A stretch of DNA of 51,427 nt from UBA6120 sp964639215. GTDB lineage: Bacteria; Bacillota_I; Bacilli_A; RFN20; CAG-826. Below, piece after piece: positions 36,037 through 44,803 of the stretch. The stretch spans positions 1 to 51,427 of the forward strand of contig CAZXCV010000009.1 of the NCBI GenBank assembly GCA_964639215.1. The letters run 5' to 3'. Position numbers and translations under genes: made by a program. The notes beneath the pieces are model-generated. The model was not told where the DNA came from. It ran no database searches and saw nothing but the letters and a program-made list of their open reading frames with translations. How positions within the stretch are numbered: the stretch's first letter is position 1; every line of letters begins with the position of its first letter.

Positions 36037-36134
36037 ATTGAAAGCACCTCAATCAGAAACTTGATTAATAAAAGTATCTCATTAAGAAATCCCTTGTTGT
36101 GTTTATGATTTGCTGATATATGTTGAAATAGTGC

Positions 36135-36164
36135 TAAATGATTTGATAATGTTCAAATCATTTA
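36135..36164. repeat. 12-bp perfect inverted repeat before the CBM operon
   Basis: TAAATGATTTGA and TCAAATCATTTA are separated by 6 bases. It lies between the araC-type gene stop and the CBM gene start (about 100 bases from its ATG). No T tract follows on the minus strand, so an operator is as likely as a terminator. Confidence 0.5.
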
Positions 36165-36186
36165 TGAGGAAGAAGCTTTGGTAATG

Positions 36187-37071
36187 TCATTTTTTTGTGA
36201 TTTGTCTGTATTTGTTTGGAGTTAATCCGCTATTATGACGCTTGAAAACCTGGATGAAATATCCAGAATTGCTATATCCCACCTCTTGTGCGATTTCATC
36301 CAAAGATAAATCTGAGCGTGTTAATAATGCTTTTGAGCGATTAATTGACATTTCATTGATAAAATCATTAATAGTATTTCCCGTGTGCTGTTTAAAAAGG
36401 CGAGAAAAATGAAACTCGCTATATCCAAATTGCAACGCTAATTTTTTAACGGTGATTCGTTCATGAAGATGTTCACTTAGATGCGCCGCAGCTTTTTTAA
36501 TGATTCGTAGCTGATTAGTTTGTGGGACTAAGATATCGTTATCTTTGATATACCCAAAGCGCAGAAGGTTAAAGAATAGCGCGTACATGTCACTTTTAAT
36601 TAGCACTTCAAATAATTTGGTTTTTGTCTTGAGATTAGTGGTCATCATCACAATACGTTCGTGAATTTGATCGTAACCAGGATCGCCAGGACGCACAACT
36701 TCAAAAATGATTGTATGGCCGTCGCGTAATGGTTTAAAAACCGTGTTATCAACGATGTCTTGATCTTCTCCTGATAACAATGATAAATCGAACACGATTG
36801 CGTTTATCGTTAAAAAATCAGCTCCCATTACCTGGCGGATTTGATGTAATTCATTTTTAGAGATAAACACAATATCACCCGGATGGACATTGAAAATATG
36901 TCCGTCGATATAGACATCGGCTTCACCCTTAACGATGTGCATGATTTCAAATTCTTTGTGCCAATGGAGATAGCAATTTTTAAAACCGGAATAGACCGAT
37001 TCATAAAGACAAATCGGAAATTCAGGGTTACCGTGCCGCTTATTTTCGTAATAATTTTCGTTAACGCCCAT
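36187..37071 (-). CDS. AraC-family transcriptional regulator with cupin sensor domain
   Basis: A 294-residue regulator. The N-terminal cupin (about 15-110; LHWHKEFEIMHIVKGEADVYI, HPGDIVFI) should bind a small molecule, often a sugar. The C-terminal 100 residues contain two helix-turn-helix motifs (ITVKKLALQFGYSEFHFSRLF and LSLDEIAQEVGYSNSGYFIQVF), the second with the family signature and P-N-K-Y-R. It lies directly upstream of the CBM/alkaline phosphatase operon on the same strand and is a candidate regulator of it, perhaps through the inverted repeat at 36135. Confidence 0.9.
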   Translation of the reverse strand: MGVNENYYENKRHGNPEFPICLYESVYSGFKNCYLHWHKEFEIMHIVKGEADVYIDGHIFNVHPGDIVFISKNELHQIRQVMGADFLTINAIVFDLSLLSGEDQDIVDNTVFKPLRDGHTIIFEVVRPGDPGYDQIHERIVMMTTNLKTKTKLFEVLIKSDMYALFFNLLRFGYIKDNDILVPQTNQLRIIKKAAAHLSEHLHERITVKKLALQFGYSEFHFSRLFKQHTGNTINDFINEMSINRSKALLTRSDLSLDEIAQEVGYSNSGYFIQVFKRHNSGLTPNKYRQITKK

Positions 37072-37150
37072 AATTTGCAGTCTTTATTTATAATAAAGTT
37101 TTTGTTTTACTTAATGCAAGTGCTCAAGTGGATTAAATTTAGTTTTTGTG

Positions 37151-37182
37151 CGAAAGAAAAGCGGTACAATGAATACCGCTTC
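37151..37182 (-). terminator. Rho-independent terminator of the surface protein gene
   Basis: On the minus strand, AAGCGGTA and TACCGCTT form an 8-bp stem with a 7-nt loop, followed by TTCTTTCG. It sits 26 bases after the stop of the 37208 gene. Confidence 0.75.
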
Positions 37183-37207
37183 CCTCTAGCATTAAATTTA
37201 TAATTGA

Positions 37208-38377
37208 TTAATTAATACGTCTTTGTCGATATTTAATTATTAACAACGCAATCATGGTGATTGAAGTTATTCCAAAAACCAATGTTACTAATGTCGTTTT
37301 TTTGTCATTCCAAGATAAAACTCCGACTTTCGGTCCCTCCGGGATTGCTTCATAAAGTGCTTCCATCATATCCCATTTGTTTTGAACTGAAACCGTGGTA
37401 GTTTTAATGACGTCGCTCTTATAGTTTCCTTCCTCAATGTCGCTAGTGAGGTGATCAATCAGTGTCAAAGAAGTAAGGTCGGTTGAAGCGAGGTTGTTGT
37501 ACCAATATGTCTCTAGCTGTCCCCAAGCACCATAGCCATTTAGCGCGCTATCTGAACACGTTGTAAATCCTTCAAGTACTTTTGCAAATGCATCGGTCCG
37601 GATATTTGTTGGTGCGGCATCGACTGGTGCTGCCCCAGATGTTGCTGATGGCAACGCATATAATTTGTAATGATCAGTACTAATGGCGGTCGTCGACCCT
37701 TTAGTTGACAAATTTGTTGGAACGTTCAATGAATACACTTGCCAAGAAGACGCTGTCAATGGAATATCAGCATAATAATATGAGGCGCTTTTCGAGCCGT
37801 CAATGTCAAAGTGAGTCATATAATAATGTACATTTCCATCTACTCTTAATGTAAGCGGGTAGCCTTGGCTGCCATACCAATTAGCAGAATAATTGGTAAC
37901 CCAAATTCTCATCGTGTTTGGTGAAGAATGAAGAAATGCCGTCGGTTTATCTGTTTTAGCAATTGGTTCATTGCTTGAGTTGACCATGAACATAATGCTG
38001 GCAGCATCATATGTAATCGAACTTGATGTAGCCAACAACTCCTCAGATGCATTGTATTTAGAGAATGTGAATTGTGTGACATCACTTGGTAAATCAAAAT
38101 ACCACATGAACGTTGTGGTCGATGAACCAGTACTAGAAAAGTCCAAGACCATCGGTGATGTGGTTGGTACTTCATCACTAGTGTAATTAACCTTCATGGT
38201 TTCGTCGGCCGCACCCCAAACGGCGCTTGAGGTATTACCAAAAAAATGCACTCGTTTTGTGGGTTCGGTCACGACAGCAGCATCAATCTTAATTGTCTTA
38301 TCAATTGATAATTTTGTGGTGATGCCAACGAGAAAAACAACACCAAAGGTAACAGCAAGTATGGACATTTTTTTCAT
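37208..38377 (-). CDS. Membrane-anchored surface protein with C-terminal helical module
   Basis: A 389-residue exported protein with AAGGAG before its ATG. Signal peptide 1-33. A beta-rich part starts with RVHFFGNTSSAVWG, which resembles the starch-binding modules of the 33706 protein. A helical segment (about 270-355) has one Cys, N-G, W-x-x-L-x-x-x-Y and a late K-W...A-L-Y-E motif. It ends with one membrane helix and a basic tail (KYRQRRIN). The last 130 residues follow the same plan as the end of the protein at 1-1344. Function unknown; likely a wall-less-style transmembrane surface anchor for a ligand-binding domain. Confidence 0.78.
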   Translation of the reverse strand: MKKMSILAVTFGVVFLVGITTKLSIDKTIKIDAAVVTEPTKRVHFFGNTSSAVWGAADETMKVNYTSDEVPTTSPMVLDFSSTGSSTTTFMWYFDLPSDVTQFTFSKYNASEELLATSSSITYDAASIMFMVNSSNEPIAKTDKPTAFLHSSPNTMRIWVTNYSANWYGSQGYPLTLRVDGNVHYYMTHFDIDGSKSASYYYADIPLTASSWQVYSLNVPTNLSTKGSTTAISTDHYKLYALPSATSGAAPVDAAPTNIRTDAFAKVLEGFTTCSDSALNGYGAWGQLETYWYNNLASTDLTSLTLIDHLTSDIEEGNYKSDVIKTTTVSVQNKWDMMEALYEAIPEGPKVGVLSWNDKKTTLVTLVFGITSITMIALLIIKYRQRRIN

Positions 38378-38668
38378 TTAGGTAACTCCTTATTGTGATT
38401 TAATGTCGCTTTTTAAATAAAAAGTAATCGACATAGTCGTTATAAAGTAATTATTTACTTTTCCCACTGACAATCCTATGCACTTAATTGCTAAAAAATG
38501 TTGATAAACTGCTTTTACGATTATGTATTTAACTTTGCACAAACGATTGAAACCGCAAAAGGTAACAATCATTGGTTATAAAAACACAGCGTCCTAATTA
38601 AGAAGTAATGTCTTATTTAAAGATAAGAACTCGCACGTTAATAAATGTTGGCTTGTATCCAACTTCAT

Positions 38669-41257
38669 TCAATGAGGCAAATATTCTTCTATGAACACCA
38701 TGACCAATTTTGGATCAAATTGCGTGCCCGAATAACGGATCAGTTCGTTAATCGCCACCTCATGGGTTAACGCTTTTCGATATGGGCGATCGGCTGTCAT
38801 CGCTTCATAGGCATCACAAACATGGATGATTCGTGAAAATAGCGGAATCTCCTCACCTTTTAATCCATTTGGATAACCGCTCCCATCCCATCGTTCATGA
38901 TGGGTAAGTGCATATTCGGCCAAACGCGAATACTTATCCGCAGAACGGAGTATTTGATATCCGTTAATTGCGTGATTTTTCATAATCGCCCATTCATCAT
39001 CACTCAGTTTTCCTGGTTTCTCAAGGATGTGGTCAGGAATCGTGATTTTGCCGATGTCATGCATTAAGCCAGCAATTTCTAATTCCTTGATTTCATCGGT
39101 GTTTAACGCGAGCTTTTCACCCATGATTTTGCAATACTGACTAACCCGATCAGAGTGAATTCGTTCAGTATCATGTTTTTCTTTTAACGCGCTAAACAAT
39201 GTCATGATCATCTCGTTGCGATTACTTCGACCATGTAACACTTTACGGGCATACATGCTATTTTCAGCATTAATTAGCACCGCATCAACATCTTCAGAAC
39301 CTGACAATTTAACATCATATCCAAACGATACTGATAACTGAATGCCATAGAGGTAACGTTTTGAAAGAGCATTTAAAATTGCGTTACGTGTATCTTTGAA
39401 CGTTTCTTCGTTCATATTTGGACATAACACGACAAACTCGTCTCCGCCTGTACGTGATGCAAAATCAACTGGCCGAATATGTTTACTAATTTGTTCACTC
39501 ACAATTTTGATGGCGATGTCGCCTGCGTGATGACCATATGCATCGTTAATAAGCTTTAAACCATCAATGTCAATCATGCAAATAAGCAACGGGTAATTAT
39601 TTTGTCGATCCATCTCGACCAGTTTTTCTTCAAAGAAGCGTCGATTCGGGAGTCCTGTTAAATAATCATGTTTGCTGACATGGATAATCTCATCGTTTTT
39701 TTGCTTTTTTTCACTGACGTCACGAAACACGAGGACGACGCCAATCGTTGACCCAGTGTCGTCTTTTATCGGCGAGGCTGAATCTTCGATATAGTATTGC
39801 TTTCCGTCCTTCGATAACAGTAATGTGTGGTTCGCAAGTTCAACGATTTGGTTCGTTTCTAGCGCTTTCTTGACAGGGTTTTCGATGACTACGCTTCGAT
39901 CTTCACACGTGATATTGAATACTTCCTCAAATGGTTTTCCAATTGCTTCAGCTTCTGTATAACCGGTCAACTTCGCCGCAATGGGATTAATACCAGTGAT
40001 GATGCCATGATCATCAGTGGCGATTACAGCATCTCCGATTGAGTTAAACGTTGCCCTTAGTGTCTCTTTTTGATGGAATATTTGTAGTTCTAGTTTTTTA
40101 CGTGGGGTAATATCCTCAACGATGACCGCAAATTGATGATACTTAGGGCAGTAGGCGGTCACACTATAGTACTTACCGAGTTCTTGCGCATAATTTTCAA
40201 ACTGCATCGACTGCCCAGTTAAAGCAACTTGTCCATAGCGATCTATCCAGCTTGACTCGGTGTTTGGTAGTATTTCAAGCACCGTTTTGCCAATGATTGC
40301 TTCACTGTTTAAACCCGTTAATGATTCGTAACTTTTATTAACGCCAATAAAGCGATAATCAACAGGCCGGCCACTTTGATCAGTAATAATCTCATGAAGC
40401 GCCAAACCAAGGTGCATTTCGCTCGTGAGTAACCGAAATTGCTCTTCAATCGCAAGTTTTGAAGATTCTTCGCGTTTTAAGTCTGTCAAATCTCTAAATT
40501 CAACAACACGCACTTGTTTGCCTTGATAAGGGATATTGCGTGCTTCTAATCTAACCGGGTAGCGCTCTCCATTTTTCCGTAAGCCGAATCCTTCGTATGG
40601 TTTTTCATAACCAAAGCTGATGTTTTTCATGACGATGTCACGATAATCGGGAGCAATTAGTAACATTCCATCCATCCCAATAAGTTCATCGATGGTATAG
40701 CCCGTGATATTAGATAACCCCTGATTGCAATCAAGAATCAAACCTTTATCATGAATCGCAATGCCACCAAAAGAGGCATTATGAAAAATCTTAAAACGCG
40801 TTTCGCTTTCTTTAAGTTTGGTAATGTCCGTATGAGCACCGAACATTCTGATTGGTTTGCCTGATTCATCACGAATTGCGATGCCTCGGCAACGAATCCA
40901 AACCGTTGAGCCATTCTTGTGGCGATAGCGGACAACTTGGTCGAATGGATGGTTTGCATCATCGCAGTGTTTTCGGAAATTTTCTTTAACGATTTCGAGA
41001 TCTTCTTTAAAAATGATATGTTGCCATTCTGATGAATGATGAGTTTTTTCGTTTGAAGTATAACCTAGGGTCTGCCAAAACTTATCATTCATCCACTCAT
41101 CTTCAATCGTCTCAATATTCCAATACCACATCCCATCAAGTGATGCTTCTTGGATAAAATCGAAAATACGCGAATCACTTTTAATCAATTCATAAAGCTC
41201 GCGTTTTAAATAATGATCGGTTGTTTTGCTAACCGTTTTGGTGCGATCGCTCGCCAT
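38669..41257 (-). CDS. Multi-PAS sensor with GGDEF and HD-GYP domains
   Basis: An 862-residue cytoplasmic protein that may both make and break cyclic di-GMP. Four PAS domains (about 35-150, 155-262, 272-385, 398-520) precede a GGDEF domain with intact TGGDEF (near 604-608), metal Asp in MIDIDGLKLIN and an I-site RPVD five residues upstream. An HD-GYP phosphodiesterase domain follows with HDIGK (near 733) and HHERWDGSGYPNGL (near 786). AGGAG lies 7 bases before the ATG at 41257; the GTG at 41260 is the open-frame alternative. No membrane segment is seen. PAS inputs probably set the balance of the two activities. Confidence 0.93.
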   Translation of the reverse strand: MASDRTKTVSKTTDHYLKRELYELIKSDSRIFDFIQEASLDGMWYWNIETIEDEWMNDKFWQTLGYTSNEKTHHSSEWQHIIFKEDLEIVKENFRKHCDDANHPFDQVVRYRHKNGSTVWIRCRGIAIRDESGKPIRMFGAHTDITKLKESETRFKIFHNASFGGIAIHDKGLILDCNQGLSNITGYTIDELIGMDGMLLIAPDYRDIVMKNISFGYEKPYEGFGLRKNGERYPVRLEARNIPYQGKQVRVVEFRDLTDLKREESSKLAIEEQFRLLTSEMHLGLALHEIITDQSGRPVDYRFIGVNKSYESLTGLNSEAIIGKTVLEILPNTESSWIDRYGQVALTGQSMQFENYAQELGKYYSVTAYCPKYHQFAVIVEDITPRKKLELQIFHQKETLRATFNSIGDAVIATDDHGIITGINPIAAKLTGYTEAEAIGKPFEEVFNITCEDRSVVIENPVKKALETNQIVELANHTLLLSKDGKQYYIEDSASPIKDDTGSTIGVVLVFRDVSEKKQKNDEIIHVSKHDYLTGLPNRRFFEEKLVEMDRQNNYPLLICMIDIDGLKLINDAYGHHAGDIAIKIVSEQISKHIRPVDFASRTGGDEFVVLCPNMNEETFKDTRNAILNALSKRYLYGIQLSVSFGYDVKLSGSEDVDAVLINAENSMYARKVLHGRSNRNEMIMTLFSALKEKHDTERIHSDRVSQYCKIMGEKLALNTDEIKELEIAGLMHDIGKITIPDHILEKPGKLSDDEWAIMKNHAINGYQILRSADKYSRLAEYALTHHERWDGSGYPNGLKGEEIPLFSRIIHVCDAYEAMTADRPYRKALTHEVAINELIRYSGTQFDPKLVMVFIEEYLPH

Positions 41258-41481
41258 CACTTCACTCCTGGTATGTAGTCTTTTTGTTTGTGATTATAGG
41301 TAACATATATAGATTTTTGGACAATAAATTGACATATTTCCCTACTACGCTGAGGTAACTTTTATTTTTATTAGTTTAAACTAATAATGTTGAAAATGAT
41401 ACGTGATTGCAAAAAACGTTATTAATAATATGCTTATTTTTACATTTACAGTTATGTCTTGAGTCAATTATAAGGAGCCCT

Positions 41482-41550
41482 ATGATGCTTGAAATACTAG
41501 AAGTCAAGTCACTCGTAGCGTCGGCTAAAACGCAATTTCATGGTCCTTAA
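41482..41550 (+). CDS. Possible 22-codon ORF in the sdaA leader
   Basis: AAGGAG sits 4-7 bases before two adjacent ATG codons; the frame MMLEILEVKSLVASAKTQFH runs to TAA. It could be a leader peptide or a remnant start of a lost gene (it vaguely resembles the start of ABC ATPases). It lies in the 553-base divergent interval 41258-41810, which otherwise holds only promoter elements. Confidence 0.25.
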   Translation: MMLEILEVKSLVASAKTQFHGP

Positions 41551-41743
41551 ATTTCTTAAAAATCAGAGCATTACATACTCACCGCAAATCTATTTGCTGA
41601 ATCAAACGCTATCCCTTCAATACGTTAACAGAAAAATTATCCGAATTGGTTTTAAGTTCTTCTCATTGAATTGAAGAATAATATATTCATGTGGACTAAT
41701 CCATCCTATGAAATAATCACTTATATTCGGGTAGTAACAAATA

Positions 41744-41749
41744 TATAAT
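41744..41749 (+). promoter_or_regulatory. Candidate -10 box for the serine dehydratase gene
   Basis: TATAAT with a poor -35 (TTATAT, 17 bases upstream). A start near 41757 would put the palindromic operator just at the transcript start. Confidence 0.4.
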
Positions 41750-41759
41750 AATCTTCAGC

Positions 41760-41778
41760 GATAACGTAAACGTTATCA
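41760..41778. promoter_or_regulatory. Palindromic cre/LacI-type operator before the serine dehydratase gene
   Basis: GATAACGTAAACGTTATC has 8-bp perfect arms around AA. Within it CGTAAACGTTATCA matches the cre consensus at 13 of 14 positions (41765-41778). It would block transcription start or early elongation. Confidence 0.6.
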
Positions 41779-41810
41779 ATTAGAATCGCTTGTTCCGTTT
41801 TGGAGGCTCA

Positions 41811-43004
41811 ATGCAATCACTCAAGAAACTATATAAAATCGGCCATGGTCCTTCATCGTCGCACACGATGGGGCCAGGGTTTGCTTCAGAGATTATAAAA
41901 ACGAAATATCCCGAAGCCAATCGCTACATCGTAACGCTTTTCAATTCATTAGCATTGACTGGTAAAGGGCATTTAACCGATGCCATCATCACACAAAAGC
42001 TTGCACCAGCGCATGTGGAATTTGTGAATAAAATCGACATCTTTAGACACCCAAATCATTTGGTGTTTGAAATATTTCTAGACGAGCAGCTGCTGGATAC
42101 CATCGCCGTGAGAAGTATCGGTGGTGGCGATATTCTCTTTGACTCCAACGAGCAAACAATCATCGATGTTTATCCTGAAAAAAACTTTGAGGAAATTAAA
42201 ACGTTTTGTCGAGCTCACGATTATTCGTTATATGACTATGTAAAACACTATGAACCAGACATTGATGAATTTTTAATGACGGTATGGCAACAACTGCAAC
42301 GCACGGTACAAAAAGGGTTGGCTACTGATGGAGTTTTGCCGGGTAACCTCAAAGTCACTCGGAAAGCCAAGGTTTTAATTGATCGGGCTAAACAGGAAGA
42401 AACGGAAAGCGTTAGGTTAATTCGCCTCGTCTCTGCCTATGCCTTTGCTGCCAGCGAGGAGAATGCATCTGGTGGTGTAATTGTGACTGCTCCAACATGT
42501 GGCGCATCAGGGGTATTGCCCGCAGTCTTATATTATCTTTTCCATCATCGCGGCGAATCGAAGCGAACGATTATCGAAGCCATCGCTGTTGCTGGTGTCA
42601 TCGGTAATGTCATTAAGACTAACGCCACAATCAGTGGTGCAATCGGAGGTTGTCAAGCTGAAGTTGGTTCGGCTTGTAGCATGGCCGCGGCCGCTCATGC
42701 CTATTTATTAGATTTGAGCATTGAGCAAATTGAGTACGCTGCTGAAATCGCCATGGAACATTTTTTGGGTTTAACCTGTGATCCCATCGACGGCTATGTG
42801 CAAATTCCATGTATCGAACGCAATGCAGTTGCTGGCATTCGTGCGATAAATGCATCAGAATTAGCGAGTTTCTTAAGTGATACGCGAAAAATTTCATTTG
42901 ATATGATTGTGAACACGATGTATCAAACTGGGCTTGATATGCACCCAAAATATAAAGAAACTGCCGAAGCGGGTATGGCTTATTTTTACGAACACATGAA
43001 GTAA
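41811..43004 (+). CDS. sdaA: L-serine dehydratase, single-chain iron-sulfur type
   Basis: A 397-residue enzyme that deaminates L-serine to pyruvate. GGAGG lies just before the ATG at 41811. The beta domain begins with KIGHGPSSSHTMGP (9-22). The alpha domain has TAPTCGASGVLPA and the [4Fe-4S] ligands Cys281, Cys323 and Cys334, with the same spacing (42 and 11) as Cys343/385/396 of the Legionella enzyme. The C-terminal tail Cys that closes the cluster in that type is absent here (the protein ends YFYEHMK). With tdh/kbl this indicates serine/threonine fermentation. B. subtilis-type enzymes split the two domains on two chains; here they are fused. Confidence 0.94.
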   Translation: MQSLKKLYKIGHGPSSSHTMGPGFASEIIKTKYPEANRYIVTLFNSLALTGKGHLTDAIITQKLAPAHVEFVNKIDIFRHPNHLVFEIFLDEQLLDTIAVRSIGGGDILFDSNEQTIIDVYPEKNFEEIKTFCRAHDYSLYDYVKHYEPDIDEFLMTVWQQLQRTVQKGLATDGVLPGNLKVTRKAKVLIDRAKQEETESVRLIRLVSAYAFAASEENASGGVIVTAPTCGASGVLPAVLYYLFHHRGESKRTIIEAIAVAGVIGNVIKTNATISGAIGGCQAEVGSACSMAAAAHAYLLDLSIEQIEYAAEIAMEHFLGLTCDPIDGYVQIPCIERNAVAGIRAINASELASFLSDTRKISFDMIVNTMYQTGLDMHPKYKETAEAGMAYFYEHMK

Positions 43005-43031
43005 GTCTTTTTAAGACTTTGCTTCATTTAT
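42996..43031 (+). terminator. Hairpin terminator after the serine dehydratase gene
   Basis: AAGTCTT and AAGACTT pair around TTT, and the stem extends through ATGAAG/CTTCAT across the stop codon, followed by a short T-rich stretch. It lies between convergent genes and may serve both. Confidence 0.5.
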
Positions 43032-43035
43032 TGAG

Positions 43036-44478
43036 TCAAGAAACTGGTGTAAAAATCTGAGGATTCGTAAACCCATAGAAGTATGGGTCAAGTGGTTGGC
43101 CTAAGGCTATTGCTGGATCGGCCTCCGGATCGCCTTGGTGACCGTAGTTAACCGCTTGAAGGTGAATTTGTTGAATCGTGTATTGTTGATCCGTATAGGT
43201 TTCATAGAAATAAGCGTCAGAGTTATAAATCATAAAATCGTTAATAATGAGTTTGTAGCTATTTCCTTCAATCACGAAAGAGATATTAAAAAATGGCAGG
43301 TGATTACTCGCATACGCATCTTTTAATGATGTGGTTGGATCTCCGACAACAAAAGTGGTCTCAGGGTTTTGGAAAGCCCAGGCTCCACTTCCTTCGCTGA
43401 AATAATTAGGATTCCAATCGAAATTCGTGAAAAATCGCCCTCGGTAAGTATCGGTGCGTTCGATATTAATACCACCGATTGGGTCATAATTATCATTGCC
43501 CATATAGCTTTGAATCCAACCTAGACTTGTATGCGTTTCATCGCCGATTTCAATCCATGGCGCTAAATGGAAATAGGCATCATCGTTATAAAATATCGCA
43601 GGATCAATCATCGCCGTCATTTGAACGACGATATGGTCGTCGACCATTTCACCAAAGGGAGTTGCTCCCCAATTTAATTGATCGCCATCAAGTCGGTAGT
43701 TTTGAAGCGCCAATCCATTCCATCGATACCATTTATTTGGATGGCCAGCATAGTCGCCCTGAGCATAGTTATTAGTGGTTGCCGTGGGATTAGTCATTAA
43801 CATGAACTGATCGGGTTCTTGTAACAATTGACCGTAGGCCGAGCGAGCGTAACTGAGATGATTGTTCTCATCAGCGTAGAAATACTGATCGACATTATTG
43901 GTGCATGCATAAGATATCTTGATGCTATCGATATGAACTGGGGTTTCCGAATCATTGATGATCGTTACATAACCAAAATCTTGTAATGAAGGATTTAAAT
44001 CAATTTCGACACCCGAAGTCAACGCTTCATAAGAACCAGTTTCAAAATGCTCATACAATCCACGATCAGCTTTAGCAAATAACTCTGGGGTTCCATCCCC
44101 CGAAAAGGTGACCGTTATCGTCGATAAACCATTAAAAACCGACATATTCATTAATGTGCCAGGTGTCCCTGAAACCGAATCTTTTTGAAGGGTGACTAAA
44201 TGCGTACTTAAGCTTTGGGCGGCTGCCGAAAAATAGAAAAACCGGAATTGTTCGCTTGGTAAAACACCATCACAAAGGAGAAATCCGGATTCGGGATAAA
44301 CGGTCGGGGTTGCCACTGATTCCTTGGTGAATGTACGGCTCGCCAAGACGGGATCTGCGCGCAAAGGATGGGCGTCGTCTTTTATTTGACTTAAAAAAAC
44401 AATCGGCAAGGCAAACAGTAACAAAGAAATAATCATTTTCTTCGCATAGGAAGAAGATCGAGTAATAGTTTTAATCAT
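43036..44478 (-). CDS. Secreted protein with shared N-terminal module, unknown C-terminal domain
   Basis: A 480-residue exported protein with GAGGAG before its ATG. Signal peptide about 8-32. Residues 49-192 correspond to the shared module (ends DSIKISYAC). The remaining 290 residues are rich in Trp, Tyr, Asn and Asp (HPNKWYRWNGLALQN, HLAPWIEIGDETH, NYDPIGGINIERT). They look like a beta-sandwich of the concanavalin-like kind that binds or cleaves glycans, but I recognise no family and no catalytic pair. It converges on the serine dehydratase gene. Confidence 0.75.
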   Translation of the reverse strand: MIKTITRSSSYAKKMIISLLLFALPIVFLSQIKDDAHPLRADPVLASRTFTKESVATPTVYPESGFLLCDGVLPSEQFRFFYFSAAAQSLSTHLVTLQKDSVSGTPGTLMNMSVFNGLSTITVTFSGDGTPELFAKADRGLYEHFETGSYEALTSGVEIDLNPSLQDFGYVTIINDSETPVHIDSIKISYACTNNVDQYFYADENNHLSYARSAYGQLLQEPDQFMLMTNPTATTNNYAQGDYAGHPNKWYRWNGLALQNYRLDGDQLNWGATPFGEMVDDHIVVQMTAMIDPAIFYNDDAYFHLAPWIEIGDETHTSLGWIQSYMGNDNYDPIGGINIERTDTYRGRFFTNFDWNPNYFSEGSGAWAFQNPETTFVVGDPTTSLKDAYASNHLPFFNISFVIEGNSYKLIINDFMIYNSDAYFYETYTDQQYTIQQIHLQAVNYGHQGDPEADPAIALGQPLDPYFYGFTNPQIFTPVS

Positions 44479-44587
44479 GAATTTTTCTCCTCATTAATAG
44501 GATAAGACGATAGCCTCGAAAATGTAAACCTTTGCAGGTTATAAAATTTGAAAAATTTGGCCGAACCACTCAAACTTGTTTACCTAT

Positions 44588-44725
44588 TTAGATGATTGTC
44601 TCTTTATTTTTTTGTAATGAAATATTATTCGTGTTGTGTTTGTTAACGTTTTTTTCTACTTCAAATAGATAAAAATGTTTTAGATTTTTAAGTGTTTCTT
44701 CAGATTGATAGCGATGTTTCATCAT
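44588..44725 (-). CDS. Putative small protein, 45 residues
   Basis: GAGGTG lies 7 bases before two consecutive ATG codons. The product MMKHRYQSEETLKNLKHFYL... is basic, Lys/Asn-rich and probably soluble. It is divergent from the HprK-like gene across a 78-base interval with an inverted repeat, and it fills most of the 325-base gap between flanking genes. No family is recognised. Low composition complexity means it could be spurious. Confidence 0.4.
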   Translation of the reverse strand: MMKHRYQSEETLKNLKHFYLFEVEKNVNKHNTNNISLQKNKETII

Positions 44726-44757
44726 TGGAAGTCACCTCATTAATTTTGATTTACATG

Positions 44758-44773
44758 GTTTAATCGGTTAAAC
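44758..44773. promoter_or_regulatory. Palindrome in the divergent promoter region
   Basis: GTTTAATCGGTTAAAC has 6-bp perfect arms. It is placed between the ATG of the small ORF (minus) and the HprK-like gene (plus), as an operator for divergent genes would be. Confidence 0.35.
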
Positions 44774-44803
44774 TTACTAAAACATTGGAGTTGATTTTAT
44801 TAC

